DNA from: Vicinamibacterales bacterium
GTDB lineage: Bacteria > Acidobacteriota > Vicinamibacteria > Vicinamibacterales > UBA2999
DNA: 64,000 bases
Direction of reading: 5' to 3'
Assembly (NCBI GenBank): GCA_030680175.1
Contig: JAUXWO010000030.1
Span: 154,956 to 218,955, forward strand
Shown piece after piece: positions 9,040 through 17,833 of this stretch (positions are counted from its first letter, which is position 1; every line of letters starts with the position of its first letter). Made by a program: the position numbers and the translations under genes. The notes below the pieces were generated by a model that saw only the letters and a list, made by a program, of their open reading frames with translations, had not been told where the DNA came from and searched no databases.

Positions 9040-10221
9040 ATGGCTCGTTCGTCAGCACTGCGACAGGTCGATCCCGCACCGTCGTACGTCACCTTCGCGC
9101 GTCCCTCCATCGAACGGGGCGAGATCGATGACGTGATCGAGACGCTCGCGTCCGGCTGGCTCACCACCGGGCCGCGGGTGCAGCGCTTCGAACGCGAGTT
9201 CGCCGCCTACGTCGGGGCGCGCGAGGCCGTGGCGGTCAACTCGTGCACGGCGGGCCTGCACCTCTCGCTGCTCGCGTCCGGCATCGGTGGCGGCGACGAG
9301 GTCGTCACCACGCCGCTCACCTTCTGCGCGACGGCCAACACCGTGATCCACACCGGCGCACGGCCGGTGTTCGCGGATGTCGACCCGGTGACGATGAACC
9401 TGGATCCGGCGGCGGCGGCCGCGGCCGTCACGCCGCGCACGCGCGCCGTGCTGCCGGTGCACTTCGCGGGACGGCCCGTGGACATCGGCGCATTCCGGGC
9501 CCTCACCGCGCGGCACCGCCTCGTCTACATCGAGGACGCGGCGCACGCGGTGGAGACGGTGCACCCGGAGGGGAAGGTCGGCACGACGGCCGACTTCACG
9601 TGCTTCAGCTTCTACGCGACGAAGAACCTCACCACCGGTGAGGGCGGCATGATCACGACGGCGTCGCCCGAGAAGGCGCAGTGGCTGCGGACGGCCGCGC
9701 TCCACGGGCTGAGCCGCGATGCGTGGAAGCGCTACGGGCCGGACGGTCCCGCGCCCTACGAGGTCGTGATGGCCGGCTTCAAGTACAACATGATGGACCT
9801 GCAGGCCGCGATCGGCCTGCGGCAGCTCGCACGTCTCGACGAGATGGCCGCGCGGCGCGAGGCCATCTGGCGGGCCTACGACGAGGCGCTCGCGGATCTG
9901 CCGCTGGTGCGCCCGGCGCCCGCCGAGGCCGGCACCGTCCACGCACGGCACCTGTACACGGTGCTCGTGGATCCCACGATCTGTGGCTGGACGCGCGCCG
10001 AGTTGCAGCAGGCGCTGCACGCGCGCGGGATCGGCACCAGCGTGCACTTCCAGGCACTGCACCTCCACGCCTTCTACGCCGAGCGCTACGGCCTCGCGCG
10101 CGGGATGTTTCCACACGCCGAGTACATCTCCGACCACACGCTGTCGCTGCCGCTGTCAGCGGCCCTCACCGGTGCGGAGTTCGATCAGGTGATCGACGCG
10201 CTCCGCGCGATCTTCGCCTGA
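9040..10221 (+). CDS. DegT/DnrJ/EryC1/StrS aminotransferase (PseC-like)
   Basis: LASGWLTTGPRVQRFEREFA...VNSCTAGLHLSLLA...CFSFYATKNLTTGEGGM (PLP lysine motif). Confidence 0.9.
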   Translation: MARSSALRQVDPAPSYVTFARPSIERGEIDDVIETLASGWLTTGPRVQRFEREFAAYVGAREAVAVNSCTAGLHLSLLASGIGGGDEVVTTPLTFCATANTVIHTGARPVFADVDPVTMNLDPAAAAAAVTPRTRAVLPVHFAGRPVDIGAFRALTARHRLVYIEDAAHAVETVHPEGKVGTTADFTCFSFYATKNLTTGEGGMITTASPEKAQWLRTAALHGLSRDAWKRYGPDGPAPYEVVMAGFKYNMMDLQAAIGLRQLARLDEMAARREAIWRAYDEALADLPLVRPAPAEAGTVHARHLYTVLVDPTICGWTRAELQQALHARGIGTSVHFQALHLHAFYAERYGLARGMFPHAEYISDHTLSLPLSAALTGAEFDQVIDALRAIFA

Positions 10222-10235
10222 GGCGCGCCGCCACG

Positions 10236-11189
10236 ATGACGGTGATCTTCCGCGTTGCCGCCGGACCGCGGCAGGGCTTCGGACATCTGCGGCGGGCCGT
10301 CTCGCTGGCCCGCGCGCTCGGCGTGGCCCCGCGCGTCTCGGTGCGCGGGACGCCGGCGGCGAGGCGTGCGGCCCGGCGCCTCGGCTGCCGCGTCGAGCCG
10401 GGCGCCCCCGGCGCGACGCTGGACCGCGCCGGCGCCGACCTGCTCGTGATCGACGACCCGCGCGCGTGGGCCGGCCATCCGTGGCTCGCCGCCGCGCGAC
10501 GACGCGGCATCCCCGTCGCCAGCGTCCATGACCTCGGGCTGCAGCACCTGCCCTCGGATCTGGTCATCGATGGCTCGCTGACCTTCACGTCGCGCGACAC
10601 CGCACGCGGCCTCTTCGGCCCGCGCTTCGCCGTGCTCGACCCGCGGCTGGCCAGGGCCGCACGCTGGCGCCCACGACGGGGAGCGCCGCGCGTGCTCGTC
10701 ACCCTCGGCGGCGGTCCGCGGCGCGGGGTCGCGGCACGCGTGGCGCACGCCATCCGCCAGCGTTGCCCGGGGGCGATCGTGCGCGTAACGGGCGGCTTCG
10801 TCCCCGGGGCACGCGCCACCGGCGGCATCGTGGACCTGCCGCCCCTCCCGCATCTCGGGGGGGAACTGGCCGCGGCCGCGGTCGCGGTGGTCTCAGGCGG
10901 CGTGAGCCTGTATGAAGCCTGCGCGCTCGGTACGCCGACAGTCGCCGTGTCCGTCGTGTCGGGCCAGCGACGCACCGTCCGGACGGGCGCCGATCTCGGC
11001 GGGGTGGTGTTCGGCGGGCACCTCACCCGTCCCGGGGGGGCGGCGGCGGTCGCGGCGGCCGTCTCGGCCCTCCTGACCGAGCCAAAACGCCAGCAAATCC
11101 TCTCAAGCCGGGGCCGCGCCCTTGTCGACGGCCGTGGCGCGCTGCGCATCGCGCGGCGGCTCCGACAGCTGGCACGAAAGCGGCTATAG
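10236..11189 (+). CDS. PseG-like UDP-sugar hydrolase / GT-B fold protein
   Basis: GFGHLRRAVSLARAL; LVISGG-like VVSGGVSLYEACALGTPTVAV; position between PseC-like and NeuB-like genes. Confidence 0.75.
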   Translation: MTVIFRVAAGPRQGFGHLRRAVSLARALGVAPRVSVRGTPAARRAARRLGCRVEPGAPGATLDRAGADLLVIDDPRAWAGHPWLAAARRRGIPVASVHDLGLQHLPSDLVIDGSLTFTSRDTARGLFGPRFAVLDPRLARAARWRPRRGAPRVLVTLGGGPRRGVAARVAHAIRQRCPGAIVRVTGGFVPGARATGGIVDLPPLPHLGGELAAAAVAVVSGGVSLYEACALGTPTVAVSVVSGQRRTVRTGADLGGVVFGGHLTRPGGAAAVAAAVSALLTEPKRQQILSSRGRALVDGRGALRIARRLRQLARKRL

Positions 11190-11196
11190 CACGCCA

Positions 11197-11306
11197 CGAG
11201 TGGAGTGTATCGACTGAAGAGGTGCCACCAGCGCCTCTGTCCAGCCGCGACTCTGCGGGCCGCCCAACGGGCGGCCCGGTACTAGATCGTCAACGACACC
11301 CCAATG
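11197..11306. repeat. Family A small palindromic element, copy 3
   Basis: agtggagtgtatcgactgaagagg...cctctg...gggccgcccaacgggcggcccggtactagatcgtcaacgacacccca. Confidence 0.85.
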
Positions 11307-11317
11307 GGAGGGTTCCC

Positions 11318-11986
11318 GTGGCGCGGCGTGCGCTGATTTTCGATCTCGACGACACCTTGTATCCCGAGCGCCGGTTTGCCCTGAGCGGGTACGCCGCCGT
11401 GGCCGCGCGCCTCGCGGAGACCGACGGCGTGCCGGCCCGCGACAGCCTGCGGGTGCTCGTGCACGCCCTGTCCGAGGGCCACCGGGCCACCGCGTTCCAG
11501 CGCCTCGCCGAGACCCTGGGGCTCGACCCCGCGCGGGTGGCCGACTGGGTGGAGATCTACCGCCAGCACGTCCCGCGCCTGCGCCTGCCACGCTCGGCGC
11601 GTCGCGTGCTCGTCGGCCTGCGCCAGCGCTGGAGCCTGGGCCTCGTCACCAACGGCCTCCGTGAGGTGCAGCAGCGGAAAGTGGAGGCGCTCGGCGTCGA
11701 TCACCTCGTCGACGGGGTGGTTTTGGCCGGTCTGGCCGGAGAGGGCGGCAAGCCCGCGCCCGCGCCGTTTCTCGCGGTGTGCGAGGCGCTGTCCGTCATT
11801 CCCGCGCGCGCCGTATTCGTGGGCGACGACCTGATCCGCGACGTGCTCGGCGCGCGGCGGGTCGGCATGAAGACGATTCGTCTGGGCCTGCCCAGCCGCT
11901 GTGCCGGCCCGGCCGAGGCGGATGTGGTCGTGGAGCGCCTCGACCAGGTACCCGAGGCCGCGGAAAGGCTGCTTCAAGATGCGTGA
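11318..11986 (+). CDS. HAD-superfamily hydrolase
   Basis: LIFDLDDTLYPE, LVTNG, GDDLIRDVLGARRVGM HAD motifs; GTG start inferred. Confidence 0.85.
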   Translation: MARRALIFDLDDTLYPERRFALSGYAAVAARLAETDGVPARDSLRVLVHALSEGHRATAFQRLAETLGLDPARVADWVEIYRQHVPRLRLPRSARRVLVGLRQRWSLGLVTNGLREVQQRKVEALGVDHLVDGVVLAGLAGEGGKPAPAPFLAVCEALSVIPARAVFVGDDLIRDVLGARRVGMKTIRLGLPSRCAGPAEADVVVERLDQVPEAAERLLQDA

Positions 11987-12000
11987 CGCGATGCCGATTA
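11974..12000 (+). promoter_or_regulatory. sigma28-type promoter inside the nonulosonate operon
   Basis: TCAAGATG-N11-GCCGATTA overlapping the end of the HAD gene. Confidence 0.6.
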
Positions 12001-12041
12001 CCCCTCGGGGACCCCTGCCACACCGGCGGGCCACGAGACAG

Positions 12042-13148
12042 ATGCAGATAGGTGGACGCAGCGTCGGCGACGGGCAGCCGCTCTTCGTGATGGCCGAACT
12101 CGGGCTCAATCACGGGGGGGACCTGCACACGGCCCTCGCCATGGTGGACGCGGCGGCCGGGTCGGGCGCCGCCGCGGTGAAGCTGCAGACGCTCGACGCC
12201 GACCGCCTGGTCACCGCCGACGCGCCGGCCCCGATGCACGTGGCGGCGGCGTCGCTGCGCGCGTTCTTCCGGGCCTTCGAACTCGACGAGGCCGCGCATC
12301 GCGCGGTGGCCGGGCGCGCCCGCAGCCGGGGCGTCGCGTTCGTCTCGACGCCGTTTGACGAGCGCGCCGTGGACCTGCTGGTGCGCGTCGGCGCCGATGC
12401 GCTCAAGATCGCGAGCGGCGACCTCACGCACCACCACCTGATCGCGACGGCCGCCCGTACCGGGCTGCCACTGATTCTCTCCACCGGCATGAGCAACCTC
12501 ACCGAGGTGGCCGAGGCGGTGGGCTGCGCGCGCATGGCGGGCGCGCATGCGCTGGCGCTCCTGCACTGCGTGTCGAGCTACCCGGTGCCGCAGGGCCACG
12601 AGAACCTGCACGCCATCAGCGAACTCGCCGAGGCGTTTCAGGTGCCCGTCGGGCTGTCCGATCACGGCACGGACCCGCTCGCGGCCGCGCTGACCGTGGC
12701 GCTCGGCGGCGCCATCTTCGAGAAGCACTTCGTCCTGGCCGAGGATGGCGACGAGATCGACGCGGCCGTGTCGGTCTCGCCGGCCGGGCTGGCCACGATC
12801 GTCCGCACCGCGGAGCGCGCGCGCCTCTCGCTCGGCGATGGCCGCAAGGTCTGCCTCCCGGTCGAGGCCGGCAACCTCGCCGCCAGCCGCCGCAGCCTGT
12901 TCGCCGCGCGCGACCTCCGCGCGGGCGATCGCATCACCGGGGCCGACCTCGTCGCCCTGCGCCCCGGCACGGGCGTGGAGGCCCGCCGCTGGCGCGAACT
13001 CGCCGGGCAGCGTCTGACGCGGGATGTTGCCGCCGGCGAGCCCTTCATCGAAGCGGACGTCTGCGCGCCCACGGGCCGCGTCCTTGATCACGCCCGGACC
13101 CGCACCGACCGGCCCGGCCAGACGGAGCCCCTGCGTGGCGTCGCTTAA
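12042..13148 (+). CDS. NeuB/PseI family nonulosonate (sialic/pseudaminic/legionaminic acid) synthase
   Basis: FVMAELGLNHGGDLHTALAMVDAAAGSGAAAVKLQT, GLSDHGTDPLAAALTVALGGAIFEKHF, C-terminal SAF domain; start at 12042 favoured by the upstream promoter (ORF also open from 11979). Confidence 0.9.
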   Translation: MQIGGRSVGDGQPLFVMAELGLNHGGDLHTALAMVDAAAGSGAAAVKLQTLDADRLVTADAPAPMHVAAASLRAFFRAFELDEAAHRAVAGRARSRGVAFVSTPFDERAVDLLVRVGADALKIASGDLTHHHLIATAARTGLPLILSTGMSNLTEVAEAVGCARMAGAHALALLHCVSSYPVPQGHENLHAISELAEAFQVPVGLSDHGTDPLAAALTVALGGAIFEKHFVLAEDGDEIDAAVSVSPAGLATIVRTAERARLSLGDGRKVCLPVEAGNLAASRRSLFAARDLRAGDRITGADLVALRPGTGVEARRWRELAGQRLTRDVAAGEPFIEADVCAPTGRVLDHARTRTDRPGQTEPLRGVA

Positions 13149-14163
13149 CGTCCTCGTCACGGCGGCATCGCGCCGGGTGCCGCTCGTCGCCGCGTTCCAG
13201 CGCGCGGTCCACGACCTGCCGCAGGGCGGCCGCGTGATCGTCACCGACATCAACCCGCTGTCGCCGGCCGTCCGCGTCGCGGATCGCGCCTATCGCGTAC
13301 CGCTGGCGGGCGACACCGGGTACGTGGATGCGCTCCTCGATATCTGCGTGGCCGAGCGCATCGGCCTGCTCGTGCCGACCATCGACGACGAACTGCCGCT
13401 GATGGCGGGCGCGCGTCCGGTGTTCGAAGCGCACGGGGTGCAGGTGGCGGTCTCGCCGCGGACGACCGCCGAGGTCTGCAACGACAAGCGCGCCACCTGC
13501 GCCCACCTGCGCCGCCACGGCGTCAGCGCGGTGCGCACCTGGCGGCCGGACGAACTGCCGTCGCCGGCGCCGTTCCCGCTCTTCGTCAAGCCGCGCACGG
13601 GCCGTGGCGGCGTGGGCGCGTATGCGGCCCGCACCGCGCGCGAACTCGAGTTCTTCTGCGACTACGTGGACGACCCGGTCGTCCAGGACCTGCTCGACGG
13701 GCCGGAGTACACGATCGACGTGCTCTGCGACTTCGAGGGGCGCCCCCTGTCGGTCGTGCCGCGTCAGCGCGCGGTGATTCGCGCGGGCGTGATGGACCGG
13801 GGGCGCACCGTCGCCGACCCGCGGCTCATCGACCTCGGCATTGCCTGCGCGCGCGCGCTGCCGTTCCGCGGGGCCGTCAACCTCCAGTGCCGCATGCGGG
13901 ACGGCCGGCCGCACGTGTTCGAGATCAACGCCCGGTTCTCCGGCGGCATCCCGCTGACGATCGCGGCCGGCGCCCCCTTTCCGCGGATGCTCGTCGACCT
14001 GGCACTGGGCCGCCCCGTCGCGCCGTCGCTTGGACTGTTCACCGACGGCCTGTGGCTGACGAGCTACGAGTCGTCGTTTTACGTGCCGGACGAGGAGGTG
14101 CGCGATGCGCTCGCTCCCGTGCCGTCCGGCCTCGCACACGCCCGCCTGGGAGACGCCGCATGA
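13135..14163 (+). CDS. ATP-grasp / carbamoyl-phosphate-synthase-like ligase
   Basis: FVKPRTGRGGVGAY, VFEINARFSGGIPLTIAAGAPFP; GTG start overlapping previous stop. Confidence 0.85.
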   Translation: MASLNVLVTAASRRVPLVAAFQRAVHDLPQGGRVIVTDINPLSPAVRVADRAYRVPLAGDTGYVDALLDICVAERIGLLVPTIDDELPLMAGARPVFEAHGVQVAVSPRTTAEVCNDKRATCAHLRRHGVSAVRTWRPDELPSPAPFPLFVKPRTGRGGVGAYAARTARELEFFCDYVDDPVVQDLLDGPEYTIDVLCDFEGRPLSVVPRQRAVIRAGVMDRGRTVADPRLIDLGIACARALPFRGAVNLQCRMRDGRPHVFEINARFSGGIPLTIAAGAPFPRMLVDLALGRPVAPSLGLFTDGLWLTSYESSFYVPDEEVRDALAPVPSGLAHARLGDAA

Positions 14164-14870
14164 CCCCGACCGAGACCCTCATCGTCCTGCAGGCCCGCAT
14201 GGGCTCGCGCCGGCTGCCCGGCAAGTCGCTGTCGCGCGTGGGCGCACACTCGCTGCTCGGCACGTGCATCCGGCGGTTGCGCTCGGCGGGCGGCATCCCG
14301 GTGATGGTGGCCACCACGACCGGCGCCGAGGATGACGCCATCGCCGCCGAGGCCGGGCGCTACGGGGCGGAGGTGTGCCGCGGGTCGAGCCACGACGTGC
14401 TCGCGCGGTTCGTGCTGGCCTCGCGGATCGCGGGCGCCACGCGGATCATCCGCGCGACGGCCGACAACCCGGCCGTGGACATCGATGCGGTGGCGCGGGT
14501 GCTCCGCGTGATGGATCGCGAGCAGGCCGACCACGTCGTCGAGGGCGGCCTCCCGTACGGGGCGGCGGTCGAGGCGGTGCGCGTGACGGCGCTCGAGCGC
14601 GCGTCGCGCTTTTCATGCGAGGGCGACGACCGCGAGCACGTCACGCCGTACCTGACGCGGAACACCGACCGCTTCGTGGCCCTGCGGCCGGCGGCGCCGG
14701 CGGCGCTCTGCCGGCCGGACCTGCGACTCACGATCGACACGCGCGACGACCTGCGCTACATGCGCGAGGTGTTCGCATGCCTGGGGCGCCAGGGCGACCT
14801 TGCCCCGCTCAGCACGGTGATCGCGGCGGCGGACCGGCTGCGCGCCGCCGCCACGCTGGGGGCGGCATGA
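14160..14870 (+). CDS. Cytidylyltransferase (PseF/SpsF-like, CMP-nonulosonate type)
   Basis: IVLQARMGSRRLPGKSLSRVG...RATADNPAVD...HVTPYLTRN...LRLTIDTRDDL. Confidence 0.85.
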   Translation: MTPTETLIVLQARMGSRRLPGKSLSRVGAHSLLGTCIRRLRSAGGIPVMVATTTGAEDDAIAAEAGRYGAEVCRGSSHDVLARFVLASRIAGATRIIRATADNPAVDIDAVARVLRVMDREQADHVVEGGLPYGAAVEAVRVTALERASRFSCEGDDREHVTPYLTRNTDRFVALRPAAPAALCRPDLRLTIDTRDDLRYMREVFACLGRQGDLAPLSTVIAAADRLRAAATLGAA

Positions 14871-15097
14871 TCCACGTCACGCGCCTCGACGGCACGGCGG
14901 CCGTGCTGAACGTGGACCTGATCGAGCGCATCGAGTCGACGCCCGATACGATGATCAGGCTCGCGAACGGCGAGTCGCTGCTCGTGCGGGAAACGCCCGA
15001 CGTGCTCGTCCGCCGGACGATCGCGTTCAAGCACGCCGTGGTGGCGGGCCGTCCCGAGGTCATTCCGTTCGCGCATGCGGTGGAGGCCGGGTCGTGA
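14867..15097 (+). CDS. flbD: FlbD family flagellar protein
   Basis: MIHVTRLDGTAAVLNVDLIERIESTPDTMIRLANGESLLVRE. Confidence 0.9.
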   Translation: MIHVTRLDGTAAVLNVDLIERIESTPDTMIRLANGESLLVRETPDVLVRRTIAFKHAVVAGRPEVIPFAHAVEAGS

Positions 15098-15900
15098 GCC
15101 AGAAGCGGCGTCCCGATGTCGCGTCCCTCGTCGGGATTCCGGTCGCCATCGGCCTCATCCTGATCGGCCAGGCCCTCGAGGGCGGCCATGTCCAGTCGCT
15201 CGTGCAGTTGACGGCGGCGCTGATCGTGTTCGGCGGCACACTGGGCGCCGTGCTCCTGGGCTTCTCGCAGCAGGATGTCATCCGCGCCGTCACGAGCCTG
15301 CGCGACGTGTTCAGTGCGCCGTTCGAGGGCGCCGAGCCGCTCATCGACAAGATCGTCGGTTACGCCACCCGCGCGCGCAAGCAGGGCATCATGACGCTCG
15401 AGGACGAGCTCGCGGCCGAGCCCGACCCGTTCCTGAAGAAAGGCCTGGCGCTGGCCGTGGACGGGACGAACCCGCACGTCGTGCGCGACATGCTCACGCT
15501 CGAGAGCCACAGCCTCGAGGACCATGAGGAAGTGCCGGCGCGCGTGTACGAGGCGGCGGGCGGCTACGCGCCGACCGTCGGCATCCTCGGCGCCGTCCTC
15601 GGCCTCATTCACGTGATGGAGAACCTCAATGACCCCTCGAAGCTCGGCAGCGGCATCGCGGTGGCGTTCGTTGCGACGGTCTACGGCGTGGGGGCCGCCA
15701 ACCTGGTCTTCCTGCCGATTGCGACCAAGTTGAAGGCACGCGGGCGGGATGCCGCCGCGCGGCGCGAGCTGATCATCGAGGGCATCCTCGCGATTCAGGA
15801 GGGCCTCAACATCCGCCTGATCGAGGAGAAGCTGCGCGGCCTGGCCGTGCTGCCCCCGGCCGCCCGCAAGGGGAGCCGCCCAGCGGCGAAGGCCGCCTGA
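15094..15900 (+). CDS. motA: Flagellar motor stator protein MotA
   Basis: MotA/TolQ/ExbB type: EAAGGYAPTVGILGAVLGLIHVMENL; GTG start. Confidence 0.9.
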   Translation: MSQKRRPDVASLVGIPVAIGLILIGQALEGGHVQSLVQLTAALIVFGGTLGAVLLGFSQQDVIRAVTSLRDVFSAPFEGAEPLIDKIVGYATRARKQGIMTLEDELAAEPDPFLKKGLALAVDGTNPHVVRDMLTLESHSLEDHEEVPARVYEAAGGYAPTVGILGAVLGLIHVMENLNDPSKLGSGIAVAFVATVYGVGAANLVFLPIATKLKARGRDAAARRELIIEGILAIQEGLNIRLIEEKLRGLAVLPPAARKGSRPAAKAA

Positions 15901-15901
15901 C

Positions 15902-16678
15902 ATGGAGCACGCCCCGCACTCCGCGCCCGTCCGCCGCGAGCGCCGCCGCCGGCAGGAGAGCCACGGCGGCCACGAGCGGTGGCTCGTCTCGTACGCCGAC
16001 TTCATCACGCTGCTGTTCGCGTTCTTCACGATGATGTACGCGATGTCCACCGTGGACGCGCAGAAGTTCAAGGCCATCGCCAGCTCCATGCAGGTGGCGT
16101 TCGACAAGGGCGGCGGGGCGCCCCCGGCGGGCCTGAACGCGATCATGCCGGCCGACAAGGGCGTGGGGGAGGGCGGGATCGAGGACGGCATGGCGGCCCT
16201 GCAGCAGCAGATGACCGAACGGCTGGCCGAGGCGATCGCCCTCAACCAGGTGGGGCTCGAACGCGACGGGCGGGGCCTGGTCATCTCGATTCGCGAGGCG
16301 GGCAGCTTCGGCGTCGGGAGCGCCGACCTCTCCACCGCGGCCGCGGACGTGCTGGCCCGCATTGGCGAGGTCCTTGCTACGGCTCCCCATGCCGTGCGCG
16401 TCGAGGGGCACACCGACAATGTGCCCATCAACACGGCGCGCTTCCGCTCCAACTGGGAACTGTCGACCGCCAGGGCCACCAACGTGATCGCGTACCTCGT
16501 GCAGCAGCAACGCGTCGATGCCCGCCGGATGTCCGCCTCCGGGTATGGCGAGTTCCACCCCCGGGTCCCCAACGACGACGAGGCCGGCCGCGCCCGCAAT
16601 CGGCGCGTCGACATCGTCGTCCTCAATCCCGACATCGCCCGTGCGCAGGAGCCGGCGCTGATGGGGGAGGCGCGATGA
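15902..16678 (+). CDS. motB: Flagellar motor protein MotB (OmpA-like C-term)
   Basis: HERWLVSYADFITLLFAFFTMMYAMS plug/TM; VEGHTDNVPI OmpA motif. Confidence 0.93.
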   Translation: MEHAPHSAPVRRERRRRQESHGGHERWLVSYADFITLLFAFFTMMYAMSTVDAQKFKAIASSMQVAFDKGGGAPPAGLNAIMPADKGVGEGGIEDGMAALQQQMTERLAEAIALNQVGLERDGRGLVISIREAGSFGVGSADLSTAAADVLARIGEVLATAPHAVRVEGHTDNVPINTARFRSNWELSTARATNVIAYLVQQQRVDARRMSASGYGEFHPRVPNDDEAGRARNRRVDIVVLNPDIARAQEPALMGEAR

Positions 16679-17832
16679 CGCGTCTTGACGAACGCCAGCT
16701 GCACCAGGTCCTGGGCCGCGAGGAGCACGAGCTGCTCACGTCGTGGGACCGCGAACGCTTCGCCGGCGCGCGCGTGCTCATCACCGGCGCGGGCGGCTCG
16801 GTCGGCGGAGCCCTGGCCCGGGTCGTCGCGCGGTGCGCCCCCGAGTCCCTCACGCTCTTCGACCACTCGGAGTACGCGCTCTTCCGCATCGAGCAGGACC
16901 TGCAGCGCGAGGCGCCCGGTGCGCCGATCATCCCGCTCCTCGGCGACATCTGCCGTCCGCGATCGCTCCGCCAGGCGTTCGAGCGCTCGTTCCCCGACGT
17001 CGTCTATCACGCGGCGGCCTACAAGCACGTCACGATGACCGAGCGCGCCGTGGCGCCCGCGATCGAGACCAACGTGTTCGGGACGCTGAACGTGGCGCGC
17101 GTCGCCCGCGAGTACGGCGCGCGGCTCGTGCTCATCTCGTCGGACAAGGCGGCGCAGCCCGCCAGCGTCATGGGCGCGACCAAGCGGTTTGCCGAGATGG
17201 CCGTGATGGCCGAGGAGAGCGCGGACTTCCGGCCCGTGGCCGTCCGCTTTGGCAACATCCTCGGCAGCAGCGGCAGCCTCGTGGAGGTGGTGCTCGACGC
17301 GATCCGTGAGGGCCGGCCGATTCCGCTGACCGACCCGCACGCCACCCGCTACTTCATGACCGCGCGCGAAGCCGTGTCGCTCGTGATGAAGGCCGACCTG
17401 CTCGGCCTGGGCGGCGAGATCTACTGGCTCGACATGGGCGAGCCCGTGCGCATCCTCGACGTGATCGATCGCCTGCGCGAGCTCGCGATGGGGCAGGGCC
17501 TGCGTCCCGTGCCCGTGCAGGTCGTGGGCCTGCGGCCCGGGGAGAAGCAGCGCGAGGAGCTGACGACGCAGGGGCTGGAACTCGGACCGACGCCGCACCG
17601 CCGCATCTGGAAGGCACGGCAGTCCACGCTCGACCGCGCCCGGGTGAAGCGCATCCTGCGCGCGCTGCGGATGGACCTGCGCCGCGGCGATGTGCTGGCC
17701 GCCCTGCAGGACCTGGCCGCGGGCGTCCCCGGCTACACACCGAGCCGCCAGGCCTGGCAGCAGGCGGCCGGCGTCAGCGTGGAGCCGCTTGCGCGGCCGA
17801 TGACGCCCGAGCCCCGCACCCTGGTGGCCTGA
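16675..17832 (+). CDS. CapD/PseB-like nucleotide-sugar 4,6-dehydratase
   Basis: VLITGAGGSVGGALARVV, HAAAYKHVTMTERAVAPAIETNVFGTLNV, SSDKAAQPASVMGATKR. Confidence 0.88.
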   Translation: MTRLDERQLHQVLGREEHELLTSWDRERFAGARVLITGAGGSVGGALARVVARCAPESLTLFDHSEYALFRIEQDLQREAPGAPIIPLLGDICRPRSLRQAFERSFPDVVYHAAAYKHVTMTERAVAPAIETNVFGTLNVARVAREYGARLVLISSDKAAQPASVMGATKRFAEMAVMAEESADFRPVAVRFGNILGSSGSLVEVVLDAIREGRPIPLTDPHATRYFMTAREAVSLVMKADLLGLGGEIYWLDMGEPVRILDVIDRLRELAMGQGLRPVPVQVVGLRPGEKQREELTTQGLELGPTPHRRIWKARQSTLDRARVKRILRALRMDLRRGDVLAALQDLAAGVPGYTPSRQAWQQAAGVSVEPLARPMTPEPRTLVA

Positions 17833-17833
17833 C

